A stretch of DNA of 64,000 nt from Terriglobales bacterium (GCA_035651995.1 DASRER010000046.1:28329-92328), one strand, 5' to 3'; shown: positions 8,391 to 19,558, counted from the first letter of the stretch. The notes: generated from the letters alone by a model not told the origin. Program-made: numbers and translations.

Positions 8391-9224
8391 CTAGAAACTT
8401 CTTTTTTCAATCACTCTCGCCGTCAGCGCCAACCCGTTGCGGTCGTCGTGCAGCTTGAGCGAAAACGCGAGCACGTTCCACACCCGCCGGGCGTCCGTTT
8501 TGGGCAGGTTCGGCAGTCCGCGGAAGCTGCGATCGATGTACGTCTCGCGTGTATCGGCCACGGTCCTCACAATCTCGCGCCACTCCTCGCCCAGTTCGGG
8601 AAAACTCTCGAACATGTTCCTTCCCATGAACCACGGCCGCTTCTGGTCGAAGAGCCCGGCGAAATAATCGTTCACGTACTGCCAATTGCCGTCGCGGTCC
8701 AGGATTTCCAGCACCACGTCGTCGCCCATGGCCATGGCAATGCGCGAGTAGTAGAAATCGCGCGCGTCGACCACCACGGGACGCCCGCGCCGCTTCGCCT
8801 CGAAGTTGCGCAGCGCCATCAGCAGGTCATCCACCGAGCTGTAGCCCTTCAGCAGATGCATGTCGGCAATGCCGCCGAAGCGCCGCTCCAGCGTGGCCGA
8901 CAAAATAATGATCGGCACGTGCGGACGCTCCGCGCGCAGCGACTCGGCCACCTCGGTCCCGAACTTGCCCGCGCCAAGGTGATAGTCGAGCACCGCGATG
9001 TCGATGGCGGCGAGCTTGGCGCGCGCATCGTCCACCGACGAGCTGCTCACCACCTCATACCCGTTGCGCCGCAGGATGGTGGACCGCAGCAGCAGGTTCT
9101 CCTCGCGATCGTCCAGCAGCAGCACGCGGATCGGCTTCTTCGGCGCAGGCTTCTCCGCCGGCGGCTTCGCGCCGCCCTTGCCGCCGATCAGGGTCGGCCC
9201 ACGCGCTTTGGTTTCGTCAGACAT
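8391..9224 (-). CDS. receiver domain protein with C-terminal PAS-like domain
   Basis: 277 residues from the ATG reading MSDETKARG. A disordered Gly/Pro/Lys segment (about 5-32) leads to a CheY-type receiver (about 32-150) with acidic pocket LLLDDREEN and phospho-acceptor Asp in AVLDYHLG. The expected lysine position reads MHLLKGYSS. The C-terminal half (about 160-277, ILDRDGNWQYVNDYFAGLF) looks like a PAS domain. No DNA-binding or enzymatic output domain is visible, so it probably works by protein contacts. The cognate kinase is not adjacent. Confidence 0.75.
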   Translation of the reverse strand: MSDETKARGPTLIGGKGGAKPPAEKPAPKKPIRVLLLDDREENLLLRSTILRRNGYEVVSSSSVDDARAKLAAIDIAVLDYHLGAGKFGTEVAESLRAERPHVPIIILSATLERRFGGIADMHLLKGYSSVDDLLMALRNFEAKRRGRPVVVDARDFYYSRIAMAMGDDVVLEILDRDGNWQYVNDYFAGLFDQKRPWFMGRNMFESFPELGEEWREIVRTVADTRETYIDRSFRGLPNLPKTDARRVWNVLAFSLKLHDDRNGLALTARVIEKRSF

Positions 9225-9239
9225 CGGCAATTCGCGCTG

Positions 9240-9300
9240 AGCAATTGGCACTTGGCCCTCGCGCTTGGGCGCGGACCTTGACGGCCCAATGCCAATTGCT
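9240..9300. repeat. perfect 11-base inverted repeat
   Basis: AGCAATTGGCA at 9240-9250 and TGCCAATTGCT at 9290-9300 are exact reverse complements separated by 39 bases, between the receiver gene and the end of lpxD. It could fold as a hairpin in the lpxD 3' region; no T-run follows. Confidence 0.6.
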
Positions 9301-9317
9301 AAAGGCCAGCTGCCGGT

Positions 9318-10325
9318 TCACTCCGACTTCGCCGCTGCCCGCTGCCTCACCGCTTTGGCAATGTCCGGCAGCCGATTGAACGCGGCCACGCAGCGCAGCC
9401 ACTGCCTGTTCTCGATCGCCGGATACCCGCTCACCGTCATCCCCGCCGGCACGTCATTTGGGATGCCGCTCTGCGCGGTTGCGATCATGCCATCGCCCAG
9501 CGTGCAGTGTCCGGCTACGCCAACTTGCCCGGCCAGGATCACGCTGTTGCCCACCCGCGTCGATCCCGCCAGGCCCACCTGCGCGCACAGCAGCGTGTTC
9601 TCGCCCACGCGCGACCCGTGCCCGACTTGCACCAGGTTATCGACCTTCGTGCCGCGTCCCACGCGCGTCTCGCCCACGCTGGCGCGGTCCACGCACGCGT
9701 TGGCCTGCACCTCAACATCATCTTCCAGCACCGCTGGACCCGACTGCGTGATCTTCAGCCAGCGCGCGCCGTCTTTGGCGTAGCCGAAACCGTCGCCGCC
9801 GACCACCGCGCCGTTCTGCAGCACCACGTTGTCGCCCAGCCGGCAGTGCTCGCGAACCACGCTGTGCGCGTGCGCGAAAAAATTCTTCCCGATGCGCGCG
9901 CCCGCGTAGATGACCACGTGCGCCAGCAGCACCGCGCCTTCGCCGATCTCCGCGTTCTCGCCCACCACCACGTACGGCCCGATGTGCCCGCCAGGGCCAA
10001 TTTTCGCCGACTTTTCAACCACGGCCGTAGGATGCACGCCAGGCGCGTACTTCGGCGGCGCGTAAAACAGATCCACCGCGCGGGCAAACGCCAGGTACGG
10101 GTTCCTGATGCGCAATGTCGGTATCGCCAGGGCAGGGAAATCGTCGGCCACGATCACTGCCGCGGCGCGCGTCGTCTTTGCCGCGGCCGCATACCGCGGA
10201 TTGGCCACGAACGTGAGCTGCCCCGGCCCGGCTTCTTCAATCCCGGCAACACCCGCAATTTCCGCCTGCGCGCCCGCCGGCTCCACGCGCGCACCGAGCC
10301 TGGATGCAATCTCTGTGAGCTTCAT
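9318..10325 (-). CDS. lpxD: UDP-3-O-acylglucosamine N-acyltransferase (LpxD)
   Basis: 335 residues, full length for LpxD. The N-terminal uridine-binding domain (about 1-95, [14 protein letters not shown]) is followed by a left-handed beta-helix of hexapeptide repeats (about 100-310, e.g. [20 protein letters not shown]). The catalytic His sits in [12 protein letters not shown] / GYAKDGARW region. It adds the second 3-hydroxyacyl chain to UDP-3-O-acyl-glucosamine in lipid A synthesis, which indicates a Gram-negative outer membrane. No other lpx or bam genes flank it. Confidence 0.95.
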   Translation of the reverse strand: MKLTEIASRLGARVEPAGAQAEIAGVAGIEEAGPGQLTFVANPRYAAAAKTTRAAAVIVADDFPALAIPTLRIRNPYLAFARAVDLFYAPPKYAPGVHPTAVVEKSAKIGPGGHIGPYVVVGENAEIGEGAVLLAHVVIYAGARIGKNFFAHAHSVVREHCRLGDNVVLQNGAVVGGDGFGYAKDGARWLKITQSGPAVLEDDVEVQANACVDRASVGETRVGRGTKVDNLVQVGHGSRVGENTLLCAQVGLAGSTRVGNSVILAGQVGVAGHCTLGDGMIATAQSGIPNDVPAGMTVSGYPAIENRQWLRCVAAFNRLPDIAKAVRQRAAAKSE

Positions 10326-10457
10326 GCAGGGAAGTTTACCGTTTGCGCTTCACAGTTCACAGGTTGACTCCGATGGGGCCCGGCCCTCGGCCGGGCTTTC
10401 GATGTATCGGATACGCGAGGAGAACCGAGGACCGGGAACCGGCAAACGAGAACCGGG

Positions 10458-10937
10458 TCACTCGAACATCGCCACCTGCCGCTCGTCCGCCTCGGGTGGC
10501 TGCCGCTTGCGCCCCGCGGCGCCGCCGATCACGGCCAGCACGGTGAGCTGTGCCAGCGCGGTGCGCGGCACAAAAATCCGCTGCGTGTTCGATCGCGTGT
10601 CAGGAGGGTTGATCAGGAAACCGTCCGCGCCCGCCTGCGCCAGGTCGTTGGGCATCATGCCTTCCAGGATTTCGTTGTCCTTGAAGCGCAGCCGCACCCA
10701 CAAGCCCGCCGTCCGCGGCCGCGTCACAAACGTCTTCCGCGAGGCCGTATCGTCCTCCCCAAACTCGCGCACGAAGTACACGCCCTTGATGTCGCGCAAC
10801 TCAATGCTCACCACGTTGCCCGCGGTGTTGAGCAGCTCCACCTTGCCGTCCACCACGAAGTTCGCCGGCGCAACGAAGCCCTGCACCGCGTCGCGGTCCA
10901 GCTTGCGGACAATTACCTTTTTGTGTGTCGAAGACAT
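10458..10937 (-). CDS. conserved hypothetical protein
   Basis: 159 residues, no signal peptide or membrane segment. Beta-rich appearance: KVIVRKLDRDAVQGFV, then KVELLNTAGNVVSIELRDIKGVYFV, then LWVRLRFKDNEILEGMMPND. The layout of two small barrel-like halves resembles PilZ-type or related small-barrel domains, but no diagnostic motif (such as RxxxR with D/NxSxxG) is complete. I do not recognise a function. It lies upstream of lpxD on the same strand with 132 bases between. Confidence 0.7.
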   Translation of the reverse strand: MSSTHKKVIVRKLDRDAVQGFVAPANFVVDGKVELLNTAGNVVSIELRDIKGVYFVREFGEDDTASRKTFVTRPRTAGLWVRLRFKDNEILEGMMPNDLAQAGADGFLINPPDTRSNTQRIFVPRTALAQLTVLAVIGGAAGRKRQPPEADERQVAMFE

Positions 10938-11332
10938 TTTCCAAGCAGTACCGAGTGCCGAGTACTGGGTACCGGGTCCTTTGCGAGTGATCCCGGACGC
11001 GGCCCGCGTCGTTCGCGGGCGGGGTCGAAGGACCCCAGCACCGCTCGCGGAATTCCTGACGCTTCAGTTCACCTGCCGTGCACGATGCACAAGTTGCGGC
11101 GCAGCCGCCAGCTCAACTGGGTACTCGCCACTCGGTACTGGGTTAGTTTCGCATCTTTTTCGCCGCCAATCCGCCTGCGAATCGCCGCTGTAGCCAAAAT
11201 GAGCAACCTTGTGGTAATTTGACATGTTTTGGTGTCCTCCGGTCTTTGGCGCTAAGCCATTGCCGAAGTAAGACTTACCGGGCCCTCACAACCTGGCTTC
11301 TTGCCCGGGAGGTGGATTCCCCCTCAAGCTGA
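10938..11332. other. intergenic region with repeats and a possible structured RNA
   Basis: Contains short GAGTACCGAGT-type repeats (10.95-10.97 kb), an R1-like palindromic repeat in plus orientation (about 10.99-11.03 kb) and, at about 11235-11312, a GC-rich stretch that can fold: CCTCC pairs with GGAGG as an outer stem, GTAAG-A-CTTAC is self-complementary, and CCGGGC/GCCCGG forms an inner stem with a 19-base loop. No reading frame is convincing. Confidence 0.5.
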
Positions 11333-13000
11333 ATGGCTGATTACATCTACATGATGGAGACCCGCCTGTCGCCCGACCAGCAGCGGGCCGCCGCCGCAGT
11401 CCAGGAAGCGGCGCAGGCACAGGGGCTCAATGTTTATCTCACCGGGGGCGCGGTCCGCGACCTGATGACCGGGTTCCCCATCCGTGACCTCGACTTCACC
11501 GTCCAGGGCAATCCCCTCAGGCTGCAGAAGGACCTCGAAAAAGCCGGCGCCACCGTCCGCTCGGTTGACGAAGAAACGCGCACGCTCTCGCTGCTGTTTC
11601 CCACCAGCGTCCGCGCTGAAATTCAGATGGCGCGCTCGGAGCGCTACGAGAAGCCGGGCAGGCCCATCATCGCCGCCGGCACCATCATCGAAGACCTGCG
11701 CCGCCGCGACTTCACGGTCAACGCCATGGCGCTCTCGCTGAATCCCGCCTCGCGCGGCCTGCTGCTCGATCCCGCCAATGGCGTGGCCGACGTGGAGGGC
11801 AAGCTCCTCCGCATTCTGCACAACTACTCGTTCTACGAGGACCCGTCGCGCCTCATTCGCGCGGTGCGCTTCATGGCCCGCTTCCACTGGACGCTGGAGG
11901 AGCGTACCCAGGCGCGCTTCGACGCCGCCCGCGAAGGCCGCTACATCGACAACATCTCCAACCGCGCCATCGGCGCGGAAATCGAGCAGATCGCGCACGA
12001 AGACGACCCGCTGCAGATCATGCGCGCGCTGGAAAAAGAAAACTGGATGAAGGTGCTGCACCCGCGCTGGGGCACCAACAAGGTGGACACGCAGGCGCTG
12101 AACCAGCTGGCCAAACTGCGCGAGCAGTTCATCAACCTCGGCTATACGCTCGACCTCGCCCCCGCGGTGATGTACTTCCTCACCAGCAATATGAGCGGCT
12201 CCGACATCGCCGAGATGCAGCGCCTCATCCCGCACAAGGAATTCGTCGCCGCCTGGCGCAATCTGGAAGACCAGGCCAGGGAACTCTCGCATCGCCTGGC
12301 GGGCAAGGAAGCCGCCACGCCCTCCAAGGCGTGGACGCTGCTCACCCAGTCCAGGCCCGAAACCATCATCTTTTTGGAGATCACCGGCCGCCAGTCGGCG
12401 GTTCAGCAGAAGATCCGCAACTTCCTCGGCAAATGGCGCCAGGTGCGCGCCACCAAGCTGCCGTTCCCGGAAATGGCGGAGCTGCGCATCACGCCTGACC
12501 TGCCCGTCTATCCCAAGCTGATGGACGACGCGTTCCTGCTGCTGCTCGACGGCAAGCTCCGCTCGCACAACGAAATTCTGAAGTTCCTCAAGCCGCACGA
12601 GCCGCCGCCGCCGCCACCGCCGCCGCCGCCAACCAAAAAACGCGCCAAGGCTGCCGAAGCGCCCGCCGTCGCGGCAGGGGCCCCCGCGCCCGCTGCTGGA
12701 GCAAAACCTCCAGCGGTTTCAAAAAAGAAGAAGGGAAAGGCCCCCGAACCCGCTGCTCCGGCTCCGGCTGCACCCGCGCCCGAAGCCGTTCCGGCCAAAG
12801 GCGCGGCAAAAGGGAAGGCTGAAGCGAAGCCCGGCGCCGCCGCGAAGCCCGCACCACCCGCGGCCGCAAAGCCGGCCTCTGCTCCCAGGCCGGCGGCCAA
12901 ACCGGCAGCCAAGCCCGCCTCCAAGCCCGCATCCAAGAAGTCTGGCAAGCCCGCCAAATCAAAACCAGCCAGGAAGGTTGCAAAGAAAAAGAAGCGCTAA
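11333..13000 (+). CDS. poly(A) polymerase / CCA-adding-type tRNA nucleotidyltransferase with low-complexity tail
   Basis: 555 residues. The class II nucleotidyltransferase head is at about 25-160: GGAVRD, then the catalytic acids in RDLDFTVQG, then RRRDFTVNAMAL. A neck/RNA-binding helical part follows (EDPSRLIRAVRFMARF). From about residue 423 the protein turns into a Pro/Ala/Lys-rich tail of some 130 residues that starts with an eleven-proline run and ends KKKKR. Family members add CCA or poly(A) to RNA 3' ends. The tail is unusual and may bind RNA or ribosomes (inference). A second in-frame ATG lies 18 bases downstream. Confidence 0.85.
   Translation: MADYIYMMETRLSPDQQRAAAAVQEAAQAQGLNVYLTGGAVRDLMTGFPIRDLDFTVQGNPLRLQKDLEKAGATVRSVDEETRTLSLLFPTSVRAEIQMARSERYEKPGRPIIAAGTIIEDLRRRDFTVNAMALSLNPASRGLLLDPANGVADVEGKLLRILHNYSFYEDPSRLIRAVRFMARFHWTLEERTQARFDAAREGRYIDNISNRAIGAEIEQIAHEDDPLQIMRALEKENWMKVLHPRWGTNKVDTQALNQLAKLREQFINLGYTLDLAPAVMYFLTSNMSGSDIAEMQRLIPHKEFVAAWRNLEDQARELSHRLAGKEAATPSKAWTLLTQSRPETIIFLEITGRQSAVQQKIRNFLGKWRQVRATKLPFPEMAELRITPDLPVYPKLMDDAFLLLLDGKLRSHNEILKFLKPHEPPPPPPPPPPTKKRAKAAEAPAVAAGAPAPAAGAKPPAVSKKKKGKAPEPAAPAPAAPAPEAVPAKGAAKGKAEAKPGAAAKPAPPAAAKPASAPRPAAKPAAKPASKPASKKSGKPAKSKPARKVAKKKKR
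12599..12632 (+). repeat. CCG trinucleotide microsatellite inside the coding region
   Basis: About ten CCG/CCA codons in a row encode the proline run at the junction between the enzyme core and its low-complexity tail. Such tracts are prone to slippage in whole-codon steps. Confidence 0.85.
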
Positions 13001-13012
13001 TCGCGCTTCTTT
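12988..13012 (+). terminator. hairpin overlapping the stop codon
   Basis: AAAGAAGCGC and GCGCTTCTTT form a perfect 10-base-pair stem with a five-base loop that contains the TAA stop. The T-run is short (TTT), so it is a candidate terminator or 3'-end stabiliser rather than a classic intrinsic terminator. Confidence 0.45.
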
Positions 13013-13141
13013 GTGACCTTCGTCTCCTTTGTGGGCAGCTCTTGTCTTAATCCGCGTCGTCCGCGGCAGGCCTTCGGGGGGCATGGTCCTGCTTTTTTGG
13101 GAAACGTGAAACGTGAACCGGGAAACGTGAAACCTGCGTTT

Positions 13142-13894
13142 CTACGCACTCGCCACGATCGCCGCGAAGGACTTCGGATCCAAACTCGCCCCGCCCACCA
13201 GCGCGCCATCGATGTGTCCTTGCTCCATCAGCGCCCGCGCGTTTTCGGGCTTCACGCTTCCGCCATACAGAATTCGCATCGCGCCGGCCGCCGCTTTGCC
13301 CATCGCTTCGGCGGCCACGGCCCGCACCACTGCATGCGCATCGTCGGCCATCTGCGGCGTCGCCGTTTTCCCCGTCCCGATCGCCCATACCGGCTCGTAC
13401 GCGACTGCGATCGGGCCTGCCTCATCGCCGGAAACCTCGCGAAAGGCCAGCGAGCACTGCCGGCGCAGCACGTCTTCGGTCAGTCCGGCCTCGCGCTCCG
13501 GCCAGACCTCACCGACGCAGACAATCGGTTTCAATCCCGCCGCGAGGGCCGTCTTCAGCTTTGCGTTGACAATTTCGTCGGTCTCGCCGAAGTATTGCCG
13601 CCGCTCCGAGTGTCCAATGATCACGTACTTGCATCCCGCCGCCAGCAGCATCTGCGCCGACACCTCGCCGGTGTACGCGCCTTCTTTTTCCCAATGCAGG
13701 TTCTGCCCGCCCACGGCCACGCGCGACCCGTGCGTCTCCTCCACCACCGACGGAATGTCCACGAACGGCGGGCAGAGCACGATGTCGTTTTCCGTCTTGC
13801 CTTGGACCAGCGGCAGCAACGCGCGCACAAACTCCCGCGCCTGCGCCGGCGTCTTGTGCATCTTCCAGTTGGCCGCGATGAGTTTGTTACGCAT
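13142..13894 (-). CDS. tpiA: triosephosphate isomerase
   Basis: 250 residues from the ATG reading MRNKLIAANWKMHK, the normal N-terminus; a longer start would include intergenic repeat sequence. Catalytic Lys in NWKMHK, His in IIGHSERR, Glu in AYEPVWAIGTG, and phosphate loop ILYGGSVKPENA are all present. It interconverts DHAP and glyceraldehyde-3-phosphate. It is the last gene of a same-strand run gap, pgk, tpiA with gaps of about 126 and 93 bases, likely one glycolytic transcription unit. Confidence 0.97.
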   Translation of the reverse strand: MRNKLIAANWKMHKTPAQAREFVRALLPLVQGKTENDIVLCPPFVDIPSVVEETHGSRVAVGGQNLHWEKEGAYTGEVSAQMLLAAGCKYVIIGHSERRQYFGETDEIVNAKLKTALAAGLKPIVCVGEVWPEREAGLTEDVLRRQCSLAFREVSGDEAGPIAVAYEPVWAIGTGKTATPQMADDAHAVVRAVAAEAMGKAAAGAMRILYGGSVKPENARALMEQGHIDGALVGGASLDPKSFAAIVASA

Positions 13895-13987
13895 CTTAGG
13901 AAAGGCGCTCTTAGCTATTGGCTCCTGGCTGTTGGCCAAACCAAAACCGGGTCAGCCCAGAGCCAAGAGCCAAGAGCCCAGAGCGAT

Positions 13988-15199
<1,212 letters not shown>

Positions 15200-15325
15200 G
15201 GTCTCGGCTTTCATGCGCGCTTCCTGCCCTTCGTGTCTTTAGTGCGCCCTTCGCGACCTTCGTGTGAAACGCTCTTGTCTTTGCCCTTTCGCGAAACGTG
15301 AAACGCGAAACGTGAAGCGGTTTTT

Positions 15326-16333
15326 TTACAGCCCCTTTTTACCGAGGAAATTGATCAGGTCCCGCACGCGGCACGAGTATCCCCACTCGTTGTCGTACCA
15401 GGAGATGACCTTCACACAGTTGCCGGCGACCACCCGCGTCATCGTCGCGTCCACGATCGACGACCGCGAGTCGCCGCGAAAGTCATTCGACACCAGCTCC
15501 TGCTCCTCGTATCCCAGGATGCCCTTCATCCCACCCTCGGCGCACGCCTTCAGCGCCGCGTTCACTTCTTCCGGCGTCGTCTTCTTCTCCACGAATGCCA
15601 CCAGGTCCACCACCGACACATCGGGCGTCGGCACGCGCATGGCGAAGCCGTCGAGCTTGCCCTTCAGCTCGGGGATCACCAGGTGCAGCGCCTTGGCCGC
15701 GCCGGTGCTGGTCGGGATCATGTTGATCGCCGCCGCGCGCGCGCGCCGCAGGTCCTTGTGCGGAAAGTCGAGAATCACCTGATCGTTCGTATACGAGTGG
15801 ATCGTGGTCATCGTCCCGCTCTGGATCTTGAACGCGTCGTTCACCACTTTCGCGATCGGCGCCAGGCAGTTCGTGGTGCACGACGCATTCGAGATGATGT
15901 GGTGCTTCGCGGCGTCGTACGCGCCGTCGTTCACCCCCAGGACGATGGTCACGTCTTCGTTCTTCGCCGGCGCCGAGATGATGACCTTCTTCACCGGCCC
16001 GCGCAGGTGCTTCTTCGCGTCGTTCGCGTCGGTGAAGCGACCGGTCGACTCCACCACCACCTGCGCGCCCACCGACTCCCACGGCAGCTTCGCCGGATCT
16101 TTTTCGGCGAACACCTTCACCCGCCTGCCGTCCACCTCGATGTAGTCCGGCCCGGCAGTCACCTTGTGCGTCAGGTTGCCGAGGATCGAGTCGTACTTCA
16201 GCAGGTGGGCCAGCGTCTTGGGATCGGTCAGGTCGTTGACCGCCACGAAGTCCAGGTTGCCGTCGTTGATCGCCGTGCGAAAAATGTTCCGCCCGATGCG
16301 CCCGAAGCCGTTGATGCCAACTTTGATCGCCAT
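15326..16333 (-). CDS. gap: glyceraldehyde-3-phosphate dehydrogenase, type I
   Basis: 335 residues. NAD-binding start [16 protein letters not shown], catalytic Cys in [13 protein letters not shown], and substrate-binding [12 protein letters not shown] and [10 protein letters not shown] are all present. The upstream sequence carries a good ribosome site (AGGAGAAGG, 8 bases before ATG). First gene of the glycolytic run on this strand. Confidence 0.97.
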   Translation of the reverse strand: MAIKVGINGFGRIGRNIFRTAINDGNLDFVAVNDLTDPKTLAHLLKYDSILGNLTHKVTAGPDYIEVDGRRVKVFAEKDPAKLPWESVGAQVVVESTGRFTDANDAKKHLRGPVKKVIISAPAKNEDVTIVLGVNDGAYDAAKHHIISNASCTTNCLAPIAKVVNDAFKIQSGTMTTIHSYTNDQVILDFPHKDLRRARAAAINMIPTSTGAAKALHLVIPELKGKLDGFAMRVPTPDVSVVDLVAFVEKKTTPEEVNAALKACAEGGMKGILGYEEQELVSNDFRGDSRSSIVDATMTRVVAGNCVKVISWYDNEWGYSCRVRDLINFLGKKGL

Positions 16334-16611
16334 GCGTCGTCCTTCTCCTGATGTCCGTAGAGACGTAAGCCTGCTGCTTCTCGCCGCGCGCGCACTACAC
16401 GGCGCGTAAGGGTCTGGCCAAACAAACCACCGATGCTAGCACTCGGATTACGCGCAATGCAAAACCATCGCCGTCACGCCAGGCTCTCCTTTCCTGGCGC
16501 GCGATGCAGATATCGGATCCTCCGCGCCCGTGGCGCCCCGCTGCGTCCCCTGCGTTCAAGCTCCTGGTCCCCGTTTGCCGCCCACCGCCGCGCTGTGTTA
16601 CAAGCGCATGC

Positions 16612-17652
16612 ATGGGAAAATGGCCACGCCGCCGCAAGAAGCGGCGCCCGGAATCGGGCGAAGCGGCAAACACCGACCGCCAGCCGCCGCAGCAGGGGCC
16701 TCCACCTCTGGAACCGCGCTATCCCGACGAGCGCTTCGGCGCGCCGCGTCACGAGCCTGCGCCGTCCGACGACGACGCGCAGCCCGGCTTCGACGGGCCC
16801 GCCGCGCCGGAAGTGAACGGCAACGTTGATTCCGCGTTCGCATCCAACGCCGCCGCGCCCGCAGGCCGCCGCTCGCGCCGCCGTCGCGGACGCCGTGGCC
16901 GCCGCGGAGGCGCCGGCCGCGCACGCCCGCAGCAGCAGGAGCAAGCCGGGCAGGGCGCGCGCGACACTTCGTCGCGACCCGAGCAGCGCGCCGCACAGCG
17001 CCCTTCGCCTTCCGGTTCCGCTCCCACGCCCCTCCGTCCCGATTTCGCCGCCGGTTACGGTGGATCCAGCGGCGCCGGGCAAATGACCAATGACTTCGCG
17101 CCCTCCGACGCCGAACTCGACGAGCCCACCTCCGGCCCGACCACGCCCTTCGCGCCCGAGCTGACGCCCTCAGGCGCGCCGGCGCCGCCACGCGCGCCGC
17201 GCGGCGTCGTCGTGCTCGCCATCGGCCTGCCCGGTTCGGGCAAGACCACCTGGTTCAAGCGCCGCGGCGTTACACCGCTCTCCAGCGACCTGCTGCGCAC
17301 GGTGCTGTTCGACAACATCACCGAGCAGCGCTTTCAGCACCTGGTCTTCAGCGTGCTCCGCGCCATGCTGCGCGCCCGCCTCATCGCCCGCATGCCGTGG
17401 AACTACGTCGACGCCACCAACCTCAACCCGCGCGAGCGCCAGCAGTGGATCGAAATGGCCCGCGGCTTCGGCTACGAAGTGCACGCGGTTTTCTTCGATG
17501 TCCCGCTCGAAGTCTGCCTGGAGCGCAACCGCCGCCGCGAGCGGGTTGTCCCCGAAGACGTCATGCAGCGCATGGCCGCCAAGCTGAAGCCGCCGACTTT
17601 TGACGAAGGCTTCAGCAAAATCACCGTCGTCCGCGTGAAACGGCCTGCCTGA
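16612..17652 (+). CDS. P-loop polynucleotide-kinase-like ATPase with disordered basic N-terminus
   Basis: 346 residues from the ATG reading MGKWPRRRKKR. Residues 1-190 are low complexity: Arg/Gly/Pro/Gln-rich with a cluster GRRSRRRRGRRGRRGG, which predicts disorder and RNA binding. Residues about 195-346 form an AAA_33/Pnk-type kinase: Walker A GLPGSGKTTW, then LSSDLLR, a Walker B-like WNYVDATNL, and the lid CLERNRRRERVVP. Related domains phosphorylate 5'-OH ends of nucleic acids or small molecules. The substrate is unknown; the RG-rich N-terminus suggests RNA. Confidence 0.8.
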   Translation: MGKWPRRRKKRRPESGEAANTDRQPPQQGPPPLEPRYPDERFGAPRHEPAPSDDDAQPGFDGPAAPEVNGNVDSAFASNAAAPAGRRSRRRRGRRGRRGGAGRARPQQQEQAGQGARDTSSRPEQRAAQRPSPSGSAPTPLRPDFAAGYGGSSGAGQMTNDFAPSDAELDEPTSGPTTPFAPELTPSGAPAPPRAPRGVVVLAIGLPGSGKTTWFKRRGVTPLSSDLLRTVLFDNITEQRFQHLVFSVLRAMLRARLIARMPWNYVDATNLNPRERQQWIEMARGFGYEVHAVFFDVPLEVCLERNRRRERVVPEDVMQRMAAKLKPPTFDEGFSKITVVRVKRPA

Positions 17653-17953
17653 TAGGCTGCCGTCTCACAATTGCGGCCACTCTCCCTCGAAGTCATCCTG
17701 AGCGAAGCGTGCGATTCCGCCACGGCGGGATCGCGTGCGCAGTCGAAGGACCCCGCGACCGAAGGCGCCGTCTGGGCTGCCCGAGGGAATCTCAACCACG
17801 CTCGATTTCTCGCCGTGTCCTTCGTGCAACCTTCGTGTCCCTGGTGTGACGGCCTCTTGCTTTTCAATTCCGCAGTTCCGCAATTCGGCCCTTCGGCAGT
17901 CTGCTCCGCGCCTCCGCGTCTCCGCGGTTGGCCTTCGTTTACAATCGCCGCCG
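17653..17953. repeat. intergenic repeat cluster (R1 and R4)
   Basis: Holds an R1 palindromic repeat at 17692-17754 (GTCATCCTGAGCG to GTCGAAGGACC) and, at 17811-17940, an R4 tract of the CTTCGTGTCC / CCGCGTCTCCGCGG kind. The last six bases of the R4 tract run into the TACAAT hexamer that precedes gpmI. Confidence 0.75.
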
Positions 17954-19558
17954 ATGCCGCGCCCGAAGCCACTCGTCCTCGTCATCCTCGACGGCTGGGG
18001 ATACGCCCCGCCCTCGCCCGCCAACGCCATCTCGCTCGCCCGCAAGCCGGTTTACGACAAGTTGCTCGCCGACTTCCCCAACACGCTCATCCACACCAGC
18101 GGCCATTTCGTCGGCCTCCCCGACGGGCAGATGGGCAACAGCGAAGTCGGCCATCTCAACATCGGCGCCGGCCGCATCGTTTACATGGACATCACCCGCA
18201 TCGACCTGATGATCCAGTCCGGCGACTTCTTCTCCAACCCCGCGCTGCTCGCGGCGATGAAGAACGCGCGCTCCGGCGGCCGCCGCCTGCACATCTTCGG
18301 CCTGCTCTCCGATGGCGGCGTGCACTCGCACATCCACCACCTGTTCGCAATATTGAAGATGGCGCGCCAGCAGGGCGTGGATCGCGCCTTCGTCCACGCT
18401 TTCATGGACGGTCGCGACACGCTTCCCACCTCCGGCGCCGGATACATGCAGGCGCTCCAGCAGAAGATGCGCGAGTACAACGTGGGCCGCGTCGCCTCCG
18501 TCAGCGGCCGCTACTACGCCATGGACCGCGATCGCCGCTGGGAGCGCGTCGCGAAGGCGTTCAACGCCATCGTCCGTGCCGACGGCGAGGCCGCGCGCTA
18601 CGTGGACCCGGTGCAGGGAATCAAGGATTCCTACAACAAAGACGTGACCGACGAGTTCATCGTGCCCTTTGTCGTCGCCGACAATCGCGGCGGGCCCGTC
18701 ACCACAATTCGCGACGACGACAGTTGCATCTGCTTCAACTTCCGCGCCGACCGCGCCCGCCAGATCACCCGCGCCCTCGCCCGCGAGAGCGGACTCACCC
18801 CGCAAGCCGGACGCGAACTCCCCGGCGCCGCCGACCTCGACGCCACCATCCCGCGCGATCGCGTCCCGAAGAACCTGACCTACATCTGCATGACGCGCTA
18901 TGACAAGCAGTTCACCCTGCCCTACGTCGTGCCGCCCGAGTCGCTCGACAACATCCTTGCCAACGTCATGGGCCAGCAGCGCCTCCGCAACCTGCGCGTC
19001 GCGGAAACCGAAAAGTATGCGCACGTGACGTATTTCTTCAATGGCGGTGTCGAAGAGCCGTTTCCCGGCGAAGAGCGGACCCTCGTCCCTTCGCCGAAGG
19101 TTGCGACCTACGACCTGAAGCCGGAAATGTCGGCCGAGGGAATTGCCGGCGTGGTCACGAGGGCCGTGAACGATACCGCCTTCGACGTCATCATCGTGAA
19201 CTTCGCCAACGCCGACATGGTGGGCCACTCCGGCAAAATCCCGCCCACCATCAAAGCCGTGGAAACCGTGGACGCCTGCCTCGGCCGCATTCTGCAAGCC
19301 GTGCGCGCGCACGGCGGCGCGGTGCTGGTCACCGCCGACCACGGCAACGCCGAAATGATGATTGATCCCGCCACCGGCGGCCCGCACACCGCGCACACCA
19401 CCAACCCCGTGCCGCTCATCATCGCGGGCAACGATGGCAAGAACTTTTCCCTCCGCCCCGACGGCGCCCTTCAGGACATCGCGCCCACCATTCTCGGCGT
19501 CCTCGGAATCCCGCAGCCCAAAGAGATGACCGGCCGCGACCTGCGGGTGAAACCGTAG
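17954..19558 (+). CDS. gpmI: 2,3-bisphosphoglycerate-independent phosphoglycerate mutase
   Basis: 534 residues from the ATG reading [16 protein letters not shown]. Alkaline-phosphatase-fold metal sites are complete: LDGWG, phosphoserine in [43 protein letters not shown]. It interconverts 3- and 2-phosphoglycerate using two Mn2+. Divergent from the gap-pgk-tpiA run about 1.6 kb away, so lower glycolysis genes cluster here. TACAAT lies 8 bases before the ATG with no Shine-Dalgarno: probably leaderless. Confidence 0.97.
   Translation: MPRPKPLVLVILDGWGYAPPSPANAISLARKPVYDKLLADFPNTLIHTSGHFVGLPDGQMGNSEVGHLNIGAGRIVYMDITRIDLMIQSGDFFSNPALLAAMKNARSGGRRLHIFGLLSDGGVHSHIHHLFAILKMARQQGVDRAFVHAFMDGRDTLPTSGAGYMQALQQKMREYNVGRVASVSGRYYAMDRDRRWERVAKAFNAIVRADGEAARYVDPVQGIKDSYNKDVTDEFIVPFVVADNRGGPVTTIRDDDSCICFNFRADRARQITRALARESGLTPQAGRELPGAADLDATIPRDRVPKNLTYICMTRYDKQFTLPYVVPPESLDNILANVMGQQRLRNLRVAETEKYAHVTYFFNGGVEEPFPGEERTLVPSPKVATYDLKPEMSAEGIAGVVTRAVNDTAFDVIIVNFANADMVGHSGKIPPTIKAVETVDACLGRILQAVRAHGGAVLVTADHGNAEMMIDPATGGPHTAHTTNPVPLIIAGNDGKNFSLRPDGALQDIAPTILGVLGIPQPKEMTGRDLRVKP

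Noticed and set aside
11221..11332. 6S RNA gene
   Set aside because: The foldable stretch is under 100 bases, far short of the usual 160-200, and the large central bubble with flanking stems is not evident; kept only as a possible structured leader.
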